Source: Halomonas socia (GTDB taxonomy: Bacteria > Pseudomonadota > Gammaproteobacteria > Pseudomonadales > Halomonadaceae). Taken from it: a stretch of 64,000 bases of DNA. The notes under the pieces are model-generated. The model searched no databases. It was not told the DNA's origin and worked only from the letters and a program-made list of their open reading frames with translations. Below are positions 54,421 to 63,343 of this stretch, one piece after another (positions within the stretch are counted from its first letter, which is position 1; every line of letters starts with the position of its first letter). The position numbers and the translations under genes were made by a program. The DNA lies in assembly GCF_010977575.1 (NCBI RefSeq), contig NZ_CP048812.1, positions 4,650,001 to 4,714,000 of the forward strand, read 5' to 3'.

Positions 54421-56588
54421 CGCCGCTTCCCGACAACCGTCAGGTCCAGACCCTGCTGATGGTGCCCACCTCGGTGGGTGCCGGCCTCACCTCGGCCTGC
54501 CTGGGGCTGATCCAGGCGCTGGACTTCATCGGCATGAAGGCCGGCTTTCTCAAGCCGTTCATGCAGCGCGAACTCAACGGCAGCGGCCCCGACCGCTCCA
54601 GCGCCCTGGTAGCCCGCGCCCTGGGGCGCACTCCGCCGGAGCCGATCCCCCAGGAGCGCCTCGAACGCCTGCTGCGCGAGGACCAGCTCGACGAGCTGCT
54701 GGAGTCGGTGATCGAACTGCATCAGCAGGCCGCCAGTGCAGCCGATGCCACCCAGGACATCGTGGTGGTCGAAGGCCTGGTGCCCAGCGAGCACAGCACC
54801 TACGCCAACCAGCTCAACGCCCAGCTGGCCCATGCCCTCAACGCACGCATCATCTTCGTCGGCAGCGGCGACCCGGCCGCGCCCCGCGAGCTGGCCGAGC
54901 AGCTCGACATGCACTCACGCAGCTTCGGCGGGGTCAGCTCGACGCGTACCATGGGCTGCATCCTGATGCGCATGAAGGGCCTGCCCGCGCCGCCGGTCAG
55001 CGAGCAGCCGATCGCCCCGGGTGCCGCCAACGTGACCCTCGACGCCGGCCTGCTCGAGGAGCTGCGCCGCCACTCGCCGGCGCTGGCCACCGACCGCTTC
55101 CACCTGATCGGCGTGGTGCCCTTCAGCGACACCCTCAGCGTGCCGCGCACCAAGGATGTCGCCGAGGCGCTCGGCGCGCGCTGGCTCAACGAGGGCGAGG
55201 CCGCCAGCCGGCGGGTGCTGAGCACCAGCCTGTGCGGGCGCAGCGCCGCCCATGCGCTCAATGCATTCAAGCCCGGCAGCCTGATCGTCACCTCCGGCGA
55301 CCGTGACGATATCGTGCTCGCCGCGGCGCTGATGACCATGAACGGCACGCCGCTGGCCGGGGTGATGCTGACCAACGGCTACCTGCCCAACGACGACATG
55401 ATCGACGCCTGCCGTCCGGCGCTGAAGACCGGACTGCCGGTGCTGGCGGTGGATACCGACAGCTTCACCACGGTGCAGAACCTGACCCAGATGAGCAGCG
55501 AGATCCCCGCCGACGACCTGGAGCGCGCCGAGCAGGTGGCCCACTTCGTCGCCGCGCATATCGACCTGCAGTGGCTCAAGGATCACCTCAGCCGCGGCTA
55601 TGTCCGGCGCCTGTCGCCCTCGGCGTTTCGCCACCAACTGGTCAAGAAGGCCCAGCAGGCGCACAAGCGCATCGTGTTGCCGGAGGGCAGCGAGCCGCGC
55701 ACCGTGGAGGCCGCCGCGCTCTGCCAGCGCCGCGGCATCGCCGACTGCGTGCTGCTGGCCAAGCGCGAGGAAGTCGAGAGCGTGGCACGCAGCCGCGGCA
55801 TCGTGCTACCCGAGGGCCTCGAGATCATCGACCCGGAAAGTATCTACCAGGACTACGTCGCCGACATGGTCGAGCGCCGCCGCGGCAAGATCAACGAGCC
55901 GATGGCCGAGGCCCAGCTGCAGGACAGCGTGGTGCTGGGCACCATGATGCTGCATCGCGGCGAGGTCGACGGCCTGGTCTCGGGAGCGGTGCATACCACC
56001 GCCAACACCGTGCGGCCGGCCTTCCAACTGATCAAGACCGCCCCGGACTACCGCCTGGTATCGTCGATCTTCTTCATGCTGCTGCCCGAGCAGGTGGTGG
56101 TCTACGGCGACTGCGCGGTCAACCCCGACCCCGACGCCGAGGCGCTGGCCGAGATCGCCATCCAGAGCGCGTGCTCGGCCAAGGCCTTCGGTATCGAGCC
56201 CAAGGTAGCGATGATCAGCTACTCCACCGGTGAGTCGGGCAGCGGCAGCGACGTCGACAAGGTCCGCGAAGCGACCCGCATCGCCCGCCAGCGCGCCCCG
56301 GAACTGGTGATCGACGGCCCGCTACAGTACGACGCCGCGGCGATCGAGAGCGTCGGCAAGCAGAAGGCACCCGACTCGCCGGTGGCCGGCCAGGCCACGG
56401 TATTCGTGTTCCCCGACCTCAACACCGGCAACACCACCTACAAGGCGGTGCAGCGCAGTGCCAAGGTGGTCAGCGTGGGGCCGATGCTGCAGGGCCTCAA
56501 CAAGCCGGTCAACGACCTCTCGCGGGGCGCCCTGGTCGACGACATCGTCTACACCATCGCGCTGACCGCGATCCAGGCGGCGCAGTAG
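54417..56588 (+). CDS. pta: Phosphate acetyltransferase, long form
   Basis: A 723-residue enzyme moving the acetyl group between acetyl-CoA and acetyl phosphate. It has three parts. An N-terminal P-loop-like domain (about 1-215) begins [26 protein letters not shown] domain (about 220-370) includes [20 protein letters not shown]. The C-terminal catalytic PTA_PTB domain (about 400-720) has [38 protein letters not shown] and [18 protein letters not shown]. This matches E. coli Pta. Translationally coupled to ackA. Together they link malonate-derived and other acetyl-CoA to acetate overflow. Confidence 0.95.
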   Translation: MTPLPDNRQVQTLLMVPTSVGAGLTSACLGLIQALDFIGMKAGFLKPFMQRELNGSGPDRSSALVARALGRTPPEPIPQERLERLLREDQLDELLESVIELHQQAASAADATQDIVVVEGLVPSEHSTYANQLNAQLAHALNARIIFVGSGDPAAPRELAEQLDMHSRSFGGVSSTRTMGCILMRMKGLPAPPVSEQPIAPGAANVTLDAGLLEELRRHSPALATDRFHLIGVVPFSDTLSVPRTKDVAEALGARWLNEGEAASRRVLSTSLCGRSAAHALNAFKPGSLIVTSGDRDDIVLAAALMTMNGTPLAGVMLTNGYLPNDDMIDACRPALKTGLPVLAVDTDSFTTVQNLTQMSSEIPADDLERAEQVAHFVAAHIDLQWLKDHLSRGYVRRLSPSAFRHQLVKKAQQAHKRIVLPEGSEPRTVEAAALCQRRGIADCVLLAKREEVESVARSRGIVLPEGLEIIDPESIYQDYVADMVERRRGKINEPMAEAQLQDSVVLGTMMLHRGEVDGLVSGAVHTTANTVRPAFQLIKTAPDYRLVSSIFFMLLPEQVVVYGDCAVNPDPDAEALAEIAIQSACSAKAFGIEPKVAMISYSTGESGSGSDVDKVREATRIARQRAPELVIDGPLQYDAAAIESVGKQKAPDSPVAGQATVFVFPDLNTGNTTYKAVQRSAKVVSVGPMLQGLNKPVNDLSRGALVDDIVYTIALTAIQAAQ

Positions 56589-56697
56589 ATTTTGCTGCTG
56601 ATGCGGCTCATCACGACAGCATCCACCTGGCTCCCCGGGCGCGATGCCCTTAGGCTAGAGCTATTCATCACGCCACGCTGACACCAAGAGGCTGACC

Positions 56698-57819
56698 ATG
56701 CCCGGACTACTGCCCGACGTCGACCCCGACGGCCTGCTCGAATACTCGGTGGTCTACACCGACCGCTCGCTGAATCACATGTCCCAAGCCTTCCAGGGCG
56801 TGATGAACGACATATCCACGACCCTCAAACGCGTCTACGGTGCCGCAGGGGTGGCCATCGTGCCGGGCAGCGGCACCTTCGGCATGGAAGCCGTGGCGCG
56901 CCAGTTTGCCGCCGGCAACAAGACCCTGACGATCCGCAACGGCTGGTTCAGCTACCGCTGGACGCAGATCCTCGAGATGGGCGACCTGCCGGCCAGCGCC
57001 ACGGTACTCAAGGCACGCCGCCAGGGCGAAGGTGCCCAGGCGCCGTTCGCGCCGGTACCCATCGACGAGGCCGTCGCCACCATCGCGGCCGAGCGCCCCG
57101 ATCTGGTCTTCGCACCGCATGTCGAAACCGCGTCCGGCATGCTGCTGCCCGACGCCTATATTCGCCGCCTGGCCGACGCCGTGCACGCCGTGGGCGGCAT
57201 GCTGGTACTCGACTGCATCGCCTCGGGCACGCTGTGGGTGGACATGCAGGAGACCGGCGTCGACGTGCTGATCAGCGCACCGCAGAAGGGCTGGAGCGGC
57301 TCACCGGGCTGCGCCATGGTGATGATGTCGCCGCTCGCCCTGGAGCGCCTGGCGACCACCACCAGCTCGAGCTTCGCCGCCGACCTGCGCAAGTGGTACG
57401 AGATCATGCAGGCCTATGAGAACGGTGGCCACGCCTACCACGCCACCATGCCCACCGACGGCCTGCGCCGGCTGCGCGACATCATGGCCGAGACCGAAGC
57501 CTACGGCTTCGACAAGGTGCGCGACGAACAGCTCGAGCTGGGCGAGCGAGTGCGCGGGCTGCTCACCGCCCACGGCTTCCAGAGCGTCGCCGCGCCAGGC
57601 TTCGAGGCGCCCGGCGTGGTGGTCAGCTACTGCGATGATGCCGGCATCGCCGCCAAGTTCGCCGCCGCCGGCCTACAGGTCGCCGGCGGCGTGCCGCTGA
57701 TGTGCGATGAGGGCGACGACTTCCGCACCTTCCGCATCGGCCTGTTCGGCCTCGACAAGCTGCACCACGTCGAGCGCAGCGTGGCCGCCCTCGAGTCGGT
57801 GCTGTCTCGCCTTAACTGA
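56698..57819 (+). CDS. Class V aminotransferase, alanine-glyoxylate/serine-pyruvate type
   Basis: A 373-residue PLP enzyme. The PLP Lys lies in ISAPQKGWSGSPGCAMVMM, preceded by the Asp that contacts the ring nitrogen in MLVLDCIASGTLWVD. The cofactor phosphate loop is in VPGSGTFGMEAVARQF. DDFRTFRIGLFG near the end contains the carboxylate-binding Arg. It probably transfers amino groups among serine, alanine, glyoxylate and pyruvate. It stands alone, 109 bp after pta, and is convergent with the CBS-BON gene. Exact substrates are not readable. Confidence 0.87.
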   Translation: MPGLLPDVDPDGLLEYSVVYTDRSLNHMSQAFQGVMNDISTTLKRVYGAAGVAIVPGSGTFGMEAVARQFAAGNKTLTIRNGWFSYRWTQILEMGDLPASATVLKARRQGEGAQAPFAPVPIDEAVATIAAERPDLVFAPHVETASGMLLPDAYIRRLADAVHAVGGMLVLDCIASGTLWVDMQETGVDVLISAPQKGWSGSPGCAMVMMSPLALERLATTTSSSFAADLRKWYEIMQAYENGGHAYHATMPTDGLRRLRDIMAETEAYGFDKVRDEQLELGERVRGLLTAHGFQSVAAPGFEAPGVVVSYCDDAGIAAKFAAAGLQVAGGVPLMCDEGDDFRTFRIGLFGLDKLHHVERSVAALESVLSRLN

Positions 57820-57828
57820 CAATCCCGT

Positions 57829-57849
57829 GCGGCGCCATCAAGGCACCGC
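57829..57849. terminator. Weak hairpin between convergent genes
   Basis: GCGGCGCC / GGCACCGC, eight pairs with one mismatch (a G-U pair in one RNA direction), 5-base loop, in the 33-bp gap between the aminotransferase and CBS-BON genes. Position supports a terminator; the structure is modest. Confidence 0.35.
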
Positions 57850-57852
57850 GCC

Positions 57853-58551
57853 TCAGGTACCGCTGAGCCCGCCGCGCGGCATGAAGCCGAGGTGATTCTC
57901 GACCCGGGTCACGCCACTGACGTTCTCGGCGGCCACCTGCACCGCCAGCCTCTCCTGCTTGCTCTCCACCAGCCCCCACAGCTGCACCTCGCCGCCGCTG
58001 ACCATCACGTTGAGGCGGTCGGCCATCACATCGGTATGCTCCTTGAGCTCCTTGATGATCGCGGCGCGGATCTCGCGGTCATCGCTGCTCGGCGCCTGGG
58101 CCTTGCTGACCCCGGCCAGGGCCAGGCCGCGCAGCAGGTTGGCACGGCTGACGATCCCCACCAGCCGCCCATCGCGAACCACCGGCACGCGCTTGATGCG
58201 ATGCTTTTCGAGCAGCTTGGCCACTTCGTCGAGGGGCATCTCCTCATCGATGGTGATCGGGTTGGGGGTCATGACCTCGCCGGCCTTGCGGCCGTGGGAC
58301 TTGACGTACTCGCCGGCGCTCTGGGTGCCGGAGAACAGATTGGCCAGCCACCACGAGCTACGCCGCTCGGTGCCGGTCTCGACCCGATGCATCAGGTCGC
58401 CCTCACTGACGATGCCCAGCACCTGATCCTCGGCGCCGACCACCGGCACTGCACTGATATGATGCTCGAGTAGCAGACCGGCGATTTCACGCACCTCGGT
58501 ATCCACCGAGACGCTGATCACATCGTGGGTCATGACATCGAAGGCTTGCAT
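57853..58551 (-). CDS. Two-CBS-domain protein with C-terminal BON domain
   Basis: A 232-residue cytoplasmic protein. Two CBS domains form a nucleotide-sensing module: the first (about 1-60) has DVMTHDVISVSVDTEV and GIVSEGDLMHRVE, and the second (about 90-150) has EVMTPNPITIDEEMPL and GIVSRANLLRGLA. A BON domain follows at about 160-228 with VMVSGGEVQLWGLVESKQE. The ATG at 58551 follows AGGAGGG. The arrangement is common in proteobacterial stress proteins; adenine nucleotide binding is known for the CBS family, but the partner is not. Confidence 0.9.
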   Translation of the reverse strand: MQAFDVMTHDVISVSVDTEVREIAGLLLEHHISAVPVVGAEDQVLGIVSEGDLMHRVETGTERRSSWWLANLFSGTQSAGEYVKSHGRKAGEVMTPNPITIDEEMPLDEVAKLLEKHRIKRVPVVRDGRLVGIVSRANLLRGLALAGVSKAQAPSSDDREIRAAIIKELKEHTDVMADRLNVMVSGGEVQLWGLVESKQERLAVQVAAENVSGVTRVENHLGFMPRGGLSGT

Positions 58552-58732
58552 GATGACACCCTCCTGAATGCGGCAACGAACGATCGTCGCCTGACCCCTT
58601 GAGCTTAGCAGCGAGGTCCTGCCAGCGACCTTGATCCACGACAAGCGAGGCACTCAACGCGCCTGGAAATTTCCTCTCGCCACCGCCATGGCCTAGAGTG
58701 GGAGGATCGCTCACTTGCCACGGGATGGATGC

Positions 58733-59335
58733 ATGAACGTCGAGGAACGCAAGACCGCCGCCACACCGAGTTCTCAGCGCCAGCAGCTTTCGCTATTCGC
58801 ACGCAACTTCTTCAAGCATCCCAAGATGCTGGGATCGATCATTCCCAGCTCGCCGTTCCTGATTCGCCGCCTGCTCGAGCCCGTCGACTGGGAGCGTGCC
58901 CGGGTAATCGTCGAGTACGGCCCCGGCGTGGGCACCATCAGCCGCGAGATCCTGCGCCGCATGCATCCCGAAGCAATACTGGTGGCCATCGAGACCAACG
59001 AGGAGTTCGTCGACTATCTGCGCACCGCCCTGCCCGACCCGCGCCTGCAGCTGGTGCCAGGATCAGCCGAAGACGTAGCGGCGATCCTCGCCGAGCGTGA
59101 GCTCTCCGCCGCCGACTACGTGGTGGCAGGTATCCCGTTCAGCACCATGCCGGACGGCCTGCGCCACGGCGTGCTAAGCGCTACCCGCGACACCCTCGCC
59201 GCCCACGGCGAGCTGCTGATCTACCAGTTCTCGCCCAAGGTGCTGCCCGACCTGGAACGCACCTACCAGCGGGTGCGGCGCGGCTTCGAGCCGCTCAATA
59301 TCCCCCCCGCTCAGGTCTATTTCTGCCAGCCGTGA
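58733..59335 (+). CDS. KsgA/phospholipid N-methyltransferase-like SAM methyltransferase
   Basis: A 200-residue methyltransferase resembling the rRNA adenine dimethylase-like group that includes PmtA phospholipid N-methyltransferases. It begins with a basic amphipathic part (LFARNFFKHPKMLGSIIPSS), typical of membrane-associated PmtA-like proteins. SAM motif I is VIVEYGPGVGTISREIL, the acidic residue is in ILVAIETNEEFVDYL, and motif IV is DYVVAGIPFSTMPDGLR. The ATG at 58733 lacks a good ribosome site; a TTG at 58715 follows GGAGG and is an alternative. Lipid methylation is possible but unproven. Confidence 0.8.
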   Translation: MNVEERKTAATPSSQRQQLSLFARNFFKHPKMLGSIIPSSPFLIRRLLEPVDWERARVIVEYGPGVGTISREILRRMHPEAILVAIETNEEFVDYLRTALPDPRLQLVPGSAEDVAAILAERELSAADYVVAGIPFSTMPDGLRHGVLSATRDTLAAHGELLIYQFSPKVLPDLERTYQRVRRGFEPLNIPPAQVYFCQP

Positions 59336-59344
59336 GTCGCGCGA

Positions 59345-60118
59345 TCAGGCCACCATCACCCGCGGTGGTCGATTGGCCCCGCCGACCCGAGCATTCAGCG
59401 CCGGCGCCGCCTTGGCATCGGTGACCACCACGTCAAATGCCGCCAGCTGGGCGAAATAGGCCGGGCGTACCACGCCCAGCTTGCTGGCATCGACCACCAG
59501 GATGCGGTAGAGCGCGCTCTCCAGCGCGGCCTGCTTGGGCGCTACCTCGTGGAAGTGAAAGCAGCTCACGCCGCGCTCCAGGTCCACGCCGGCCGCCGAG
59601 ATGAACGCCTTGTTGATCCCCAATCGCCTGACTGCGTCGTACATCTCGCCGCTGCCGAACGACTGCGAGCTGTGATGATAGAGCCCGCCCAGTAGCACCA
59701 GGCGCACATTGGGTAGCGTACCCACCGCATTGGCCACGTTGAGCGCATAGGTCACCACGGTCAACTCCTCGAACTCGCCGAGCATGCTCAGCAGTGGCAT
59801 CAGGGTAGTGCCGCAGTCGATGAACAGCGTATCGCCCTCGGCGATGAACGATGCTGCGCCCTGGCATAGCCGCTGCTTGGCCAGATAGTGGCTGCCGCGC
59901 TGTTCGTCGAGGTCGTAGACCGGCGCGAACTGCGGGTTGTCGGCCATCATCAGGTGGCCACCGAGAAAGGTCATGGCCCCGTCGCTGGCCGCCACGTCGC
60001 GGCGGATGGTCATTTCCGAGACGCCGCACAGCTTGGCCGCCTCGCTGAGATGGATGGTACCGCCGCCGGCCAGGGTTTCCTGTAGCCGGGCCAGACGCAT
60101 GGCGCTTCGGCCGTTCAT
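59345..60118 (-). CDS. deoR: DeoR-family repressor of deoxynucleoside catabolism
   Basis: A 257-residue regulator. The N-terminal helix-turn-helix reads IHLSEAAKLCGVSEMTIRRD, and the C-terminal sugar-phosphate-isomerase-like sensor (about 75-235) has TLFIDCGTTLMPLLSML and INKAFISAAGVDLERGVSCF. E. coli DeoR responds to deoxyribose 5-phosphate and represses deo, tsx and nupG. Here it is divergent from tsx-nupC-deoC-deoA, and palindromes that match the E. coli operator half-site TGTTAGAA lie in the gap, so the assignment is well supported by context. Confidence 0.9.
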   Translation of the reverse strand: MNGRSAMRLARLQETLAGGGTIHLSEAAKLCGVSEMTIRRDVAASDGAMTFLGGHLMMADNPQFAPVYDLDEQRGSHYLAKQRLCQGAASFIAEGDTLFIDCGTTLMPLLSMLGEFEELTVVTYALNVANAVGTLPNVRLVLLGGLYHHSSQSFGSGEMYDAVRRLGINKAFISAAGVDLERGVSCFHFHEVAPKQAALESALYRILVVDASKLGVVRPAYFAQLAAFDVVVTDAKAAPALNARVGGANRPPRVMVA

Positions 60119-60219
60119 CTAACCGCCACCTCCGATTGATCAGTCGTGTCACACCGCTCCATGCTGAGCCAGGTGCCAATGAATTTCCACTGCGGCCCGC
60201 CCCCAGACCACCCATAGCG

Positions 60220-60235
60220 TCTAACTAGCGTTAGA
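60220..60235. promoter_or_regulatory. DeoR-type operator 1
   Basis: TCTAAC-TAGC-GTTAGA is a perfect 16-bp inverted repeat in the deoR/tsx gap, about 100 bp before the deoR start. It lies nearer deoR than the other two sites and may serve autoregulation. Confidence 0.65.
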
Positions 60236-60255
60236 TTCTAGCGTACGCCAAAAAA

Positions 60256-60271
60256 TGTTAGAAAAATAACA
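60256..60271. promoter_or_regulatory. DeoR-type operator 2
   Basis: TGTTAGAAAAATAACA, with arms TGTTA / TAACA, has the left half TGTTAGAA identical to the E. coli DeoR box. It is followed by a second site starting 21 bp later, two helical turns away. Confidence 0.75.
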
Positions 60272-60276
60272 GATAA

Positions 60277-60292
60277 TGTTATAGGTTTAACA
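60277..60292. promoter_or_regulatory. DeoR-type operator 3
   Basis: TGTTATAGGTTTAACA, a perfect inverted repeat of ATGTTA / TAACAT when one flanking base is included, 67 bp before the tsx start. Paired on one helix face with operator 2, which allows cooperative binding. Confidence 0.75.
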
Positions 60293-60358
60293 TCAGCAGC
60301 ACATCTACCCCCGGCCCCTGCCGGGACGCCAATAACGACAATCGTCTCGAGGCTTCCG

Positions 60359-61168
60359 ATGACACTCCTACGTAACGCTTCCCTCGCCGCCTTCGGTGCC
60401 GGCGCACTGCTTGCCGTTGCCAACGTTCAGGCCGATGCCACCCAGCCGCTATGGTCGTTCGGCAACGTCTCGCTCAACTACCTCGACTGGTCCTCGGGCA
60501 CCGAGCGGCGTACCGCCGACAACGCCGCCAAGAGCGACTTCTACTATATCGAGCTGGAGGGCGGTGTCGGCTTCGAGTGGGGCGAGTTCTACGGCTTCGC
60601 CGATCTCGAGAACCCCACCAACGATCAGTTCGACGAGGCCAGCGGTGGCCAGGACAACCTGCGCACCGCGGCCAAGGTGACCTCGCATATCTATCTGGGC
60701 AACTCACCGTTCTCGGTCTACGCCCACGTCTACGACTTCCGCGACTACGGTTTCAACAGCCGCGAGCAGGACCAGATCCTCGGCGCCGGCTATCGCCATA
60801 CCTTCGACAATGGGCTATGGATCAAGCCCTTCCTCGGCGCGGCACGGGTGCAGAGCGACGGCTACACTGGCATGAACGGCTATATGGCCGGCTGGGTCGC
60901 GGGTTATGACTTCACCGCTTTCGAGCAGGATTTCAGCGTCACCAACTGGCACGAGCAGACCTTCGACCGCGATGACGACTACCTGGAACAGAACTTCGTC
61001 GGCGATCGCGCCGGCGTGGTCGGCACCAACGGCGCGCTGAGCCTGTGGTGGCACCCCAGCGAGCTGGTCACTACCGGCGTGCAGTACCGCTACGCCAACA
61101 ACAAGCTGGGCACCCCCAACGACTACCAGAACGCCATGATCTACTCCATCAAGCTCAACTTCCTGTAA
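60359..61168 (+). CDS. tsx: Nucleoside-specific outer-membrane channel, Tsx-like
   Basis: A 269-residue beta-barrel. The signal peptide is about residues 1-25 (AFGAGALLAVANVQADA). Typical Tsx strands follow: WSFGNVSLNYLDW, DFYYIELEGGVGFEWGEFYG, HIYLGNSPFSVYAHVYDFRD, GWVAGYDFTAFEQDFSVTNW, and a terminal SIKLNFL ending in the hydrophobic residue expected of barrels. Tsx lets nucleosides cross the outer membrane. It is the first gene of the deoxynucleoside operon and is followed by nupC after 36 bp. Confidence 0.92.
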   Translation: MTLLRNASLAAFGAGALLAVANVQADATQPLWSFGNVSLNYLDWSSGTERRTADNAAKSDFYYIELEGGVGFEWGEFYGFADLENPTNDQFDEASGGQDNLRTAAKVTSHIYLGNSPFSVYAHVYDFRDYGFNSREQDQILGAGYRHTFDNGLWIKPFLGAARVQSDGYTGMNGYMAGWVAGYDFTAFEQDFSVTNWHEQTFDRDDDYLEQNFVGDRAGVVGTNGALSLWWHPSELVTTGVQYRYANNKLGTPNDYQNAMIYSIKLNFL

Positions 61169-61204
61169 GTTGCGTCCACACCAGCCTGACTCGAAGGATC
61201 TCCT

Positions 61205-62479
61205 ATGACACTCCTCATGAGCCTGGTTGGGATGACCACCCTCATCCTGATCGCCCTTGCGTTCTCCTCCGACCGCCGCGCCATTCGCCTGCGCACCGTG
61301 GGTGGCGCCTTCGCCATCCAGGCCGGCATCGGCGCCTTCGTGCTCTATGTGCCGTTCGGCCAGAGCGTGCTCTACGCGATTTCCGATGCCGTCAGCCAGG
61401 TGGTGAGCTACGCCAACGATGGCATCGACTTCCTGTTCGGCGGGCTCGCCGATGCCGACAGCGTCGGCTTCGTGTTCGCCATCAAGGTGCTGCCGGTGAT
61501 CATCTTCTTCTCGTCGCTGATCGCCGTGCTCTACTACATCGGCATCATGCAGTGGGTGATCCGTATCCTCGGCGGCGCGCTGCAGAAGGCGCTGGGCACC
61601 TCGCGCACCGAGTCGCTGTCGGCCACCGCCAACATCTTCGTCGGTCAGACCGAAGCGCCGTTGGTAGTGCGCCCCTTCATCGCCCGTATGACGCCTTCGC
61701 AGCTGTTCGCGGTGATGTGCGGCGGGCTGGCCTCGGTGGCCGGTTCGGTGCTGGCCGGCTATGCCGCGCTGGGCATTCCCATGGAGTACCTGGTGGCCGC
61801 CTCGTTCATGGCCGCGCCGGGCGGGCTGCTGTTCGCCAAGCTGATCATGCCCGAGACCCAGGAGCCCGAAGACAGCGTCTCCAAGGTCGAGGAGGAACAG
61901 CAGCAAGACGAGGACCGCCCCAGCAACGTGCTCGATGCCGCCGCCGCCGGCGCCACCTCGGGCCTCAAGCTGGCCGCCAACGTCGGCGCCATGCTGCTCG
62001 CCTTCATCGGCCTGATCGCGCTGATCAACGGCATGCTGGGAGGTGTCGGCGGCTGGTTCGGCATGGCCGAACTGAGCCTCGAGATGATCCTCGGCTGGCT
62101 GTTCGCGCCACTCGCCTTCCTGCTCGGCGTGCCCTGGGAAGAGGCGACCCTGGCCGGCTCCTTCATCGGCCAGAAGCTGGTGGTCAACGAGTTCGTCGCC
62201 TACATCAACCTGGCGCCCTACCTCGATGGAGAGCAGGTGGTCGCCGCCACCGGTCAGGCGATGAGCGCCCATACCATGGCGATCCTGTCGTTCGCGCTGT
62301 GCGGCTTCGCCAACCTGTCGTCGATCGCCATTCTGCTCGGCGGCCTCGGCAGCATCGCCCCGAGCCGCCGTCACGACATCGCCCGCTTCGGCCTCAAGGC
62401 GGTGCTCGCCGGCACCCTCTCCAACCTGATGTCGGCCTCCATCGCCGGGTTCTTCCTGGCCCTGGGGGCCATGGGCTGA
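61205..62479 (+). CDS. nupC: Concentrative nucleoside transporter (NupC family)
   Basis: A 424-residue inner-membrane symporter with about ten helices. Characteristic parts are [40 protein letters not shown] (the Gln-Thr-Glu nucleoside site), and the second half [16 protein letters not shown] with another substrate Asn-Glu. [19 protein letters not shown] follows. A polar, acidic loop (about 220-240, [11 protein letters not shown]) is longer than usual. AAGGATCTCCT precedes the ATG. It imports nucleosides passing through Tsx, for cleavage by DeoA and DeoC. Confidence 0.95.
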   Translation: MTLLMSLVGMTTLILIALAFSSDRRAIRLRTVGGAFAIQAGIGAFVLYVPFGQSVLYAISDAVSQVVSYANDGIDFLFGGLADADSVGFVFAIKVLPVIIFFSSLIAVLYYIGIMQWVIRILGGALQKALGTSRTESLSATANIFVGQTEAPLVVRPFIARMTPSQLFAVMCGGLASVAGSVLAGYAALGIPMEYLVAASFMAAPGGLLFAKLIMPETQEPEDSVSKVEEEQQQDEDRPSNVLDAAAAGATSGLKLAANVGAMLLAFIGLIALINGMLGGVGGWFGMAELSLEMILGWLFAPLAFLLGVPWEEATLAGSFIGQKLVVNEFVAYINLAPYLDGEQVVAATGQAMSAHTMAILSFALCGFANLSSIAILLGGLGSIAPSRRHDIARFGLKAVLAGTLSNLMSASIAGFFLALGAMG

Positions 62480-62498
62480 CGCGAGATACCATGATCGA

Positions 62499-62524
62499 GC
62501 GCTGCGGCCACGCCGCCGCAGCGC
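62499..62524 (+). terminator. Strong hairpin between nupC and deoC
   Basis: Ten-base perfect stem GCGCTGCGGC / GCCGCAGCGC with a 6-base loop, 19 bases after nupC. No T-run follows, so it more likely slows or processes the operon message than ends it completely. Confidence 0.5.
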
Positions 62525-62560
62525 CACTGCACGCCTCTCAATGACGCCACGGACACTGCC

Positions 62561-63343
62561 ATGACCGATACTCCTCTTCAGGCCGACGCTCGCCGGGCAC
62601 TGGCCCTCATGGACCTGACCAGCCTCAACGACGACGACAGCGACGCGAGCATCGCCGCGCTATGCGCCCAGGCCGACACCTCGGTCGGCGCTCCCGCCGC
62701 GCTATGCGTCTATCCGGCTTTCATTGCCGCCGCCCATCGTGGCCTCAGCGAGCGCGGCCTGCGCCAGCGGGTCAGGATCGCCACCGTCACCAACTTCCCC
62801 GATGGCAGCGACGACATCGATCGCGCCGCGCGCGAGACCCGCGATGCCGTCGCCGCCGGGGCCGACGAGGTCGACGTGGTATTCCCCTACCGCGCGCTGA
62901 TAGCCGGCAACCAGACGATCGGCCGTGACCTGGTCACCGCCTGCAAGGCCGCCTGCGGCGACGTTACCCTCAAGGTGATCCTCGAGACCGGCGAGCTGGC
63001 CTCGCCGTCGCTGATCCGCCAGGCCTGCGAGCTGGCCATCGCCGGCGGCGCCGACTTCCTCAAGACCTCCACCGGCAAGGTGCCGGTCAATGCCACCCTC
63101 GAGTCCGCCGAGCTGCTGCTCGAGGCGATCGAGCGCAGCGGCGCCGATATTGGCTTCAAGGCCGCCGGCGGGGTGCGTAGCTCGCAAGACGCCGCCGCCT
63201 ACCTGGCGCTGGCCGAGCGCATCATGGGCGCCGACTGGGTGACCCCGGCGCACTTCCGCTTCGGCGCCTCCAGCCTGCTCGGCAACCTGCTCGAGACCCT
63301 GGGTGTCGATGCAAGTGGATCAGATACCCCAGGAGGCTACTGA
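62561..63343 (+). CDS. deoC: Deoxyribose-phosphate aldolase
   Basis: A 260-residue class I aldolase cleaving deoxyribose 5-phosphate to acetaldehyde and glyceraldehyde 3-phosphate. The Schiff-base Lys is in [19 protein letters not shown], the proton-relay Asp is in [13 protein letters not shown], and the second Lys is in [14 protein letters not shown]. It is the long (type 1) form seen in enterobacteria. The stop shares a base with the deoA ATG (TGATG), so the genes are coupled. Confidence 0.95.
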   Translation: MTDTPLQADARRALALMDLTSLNDDDSDASIAALCAQADTSVGAPAALCVYPAFIAAAHRGLSERGLRQRVRIATVTNFPDGSDDIDRAARETRDAVAAGADEVDVVFPYRALIAGNQTIGRDLVTACKAACGDVTLKVILETGELASPSLIRQACELAIAGGADFLKTSTGKVPVNATLESAELLLEAIERSGADIGFKAAGGVRSSQDAAAYLALAERIMGADWVTPAHFRFGASSLLGNLLETLGVDASGSDTPGGY

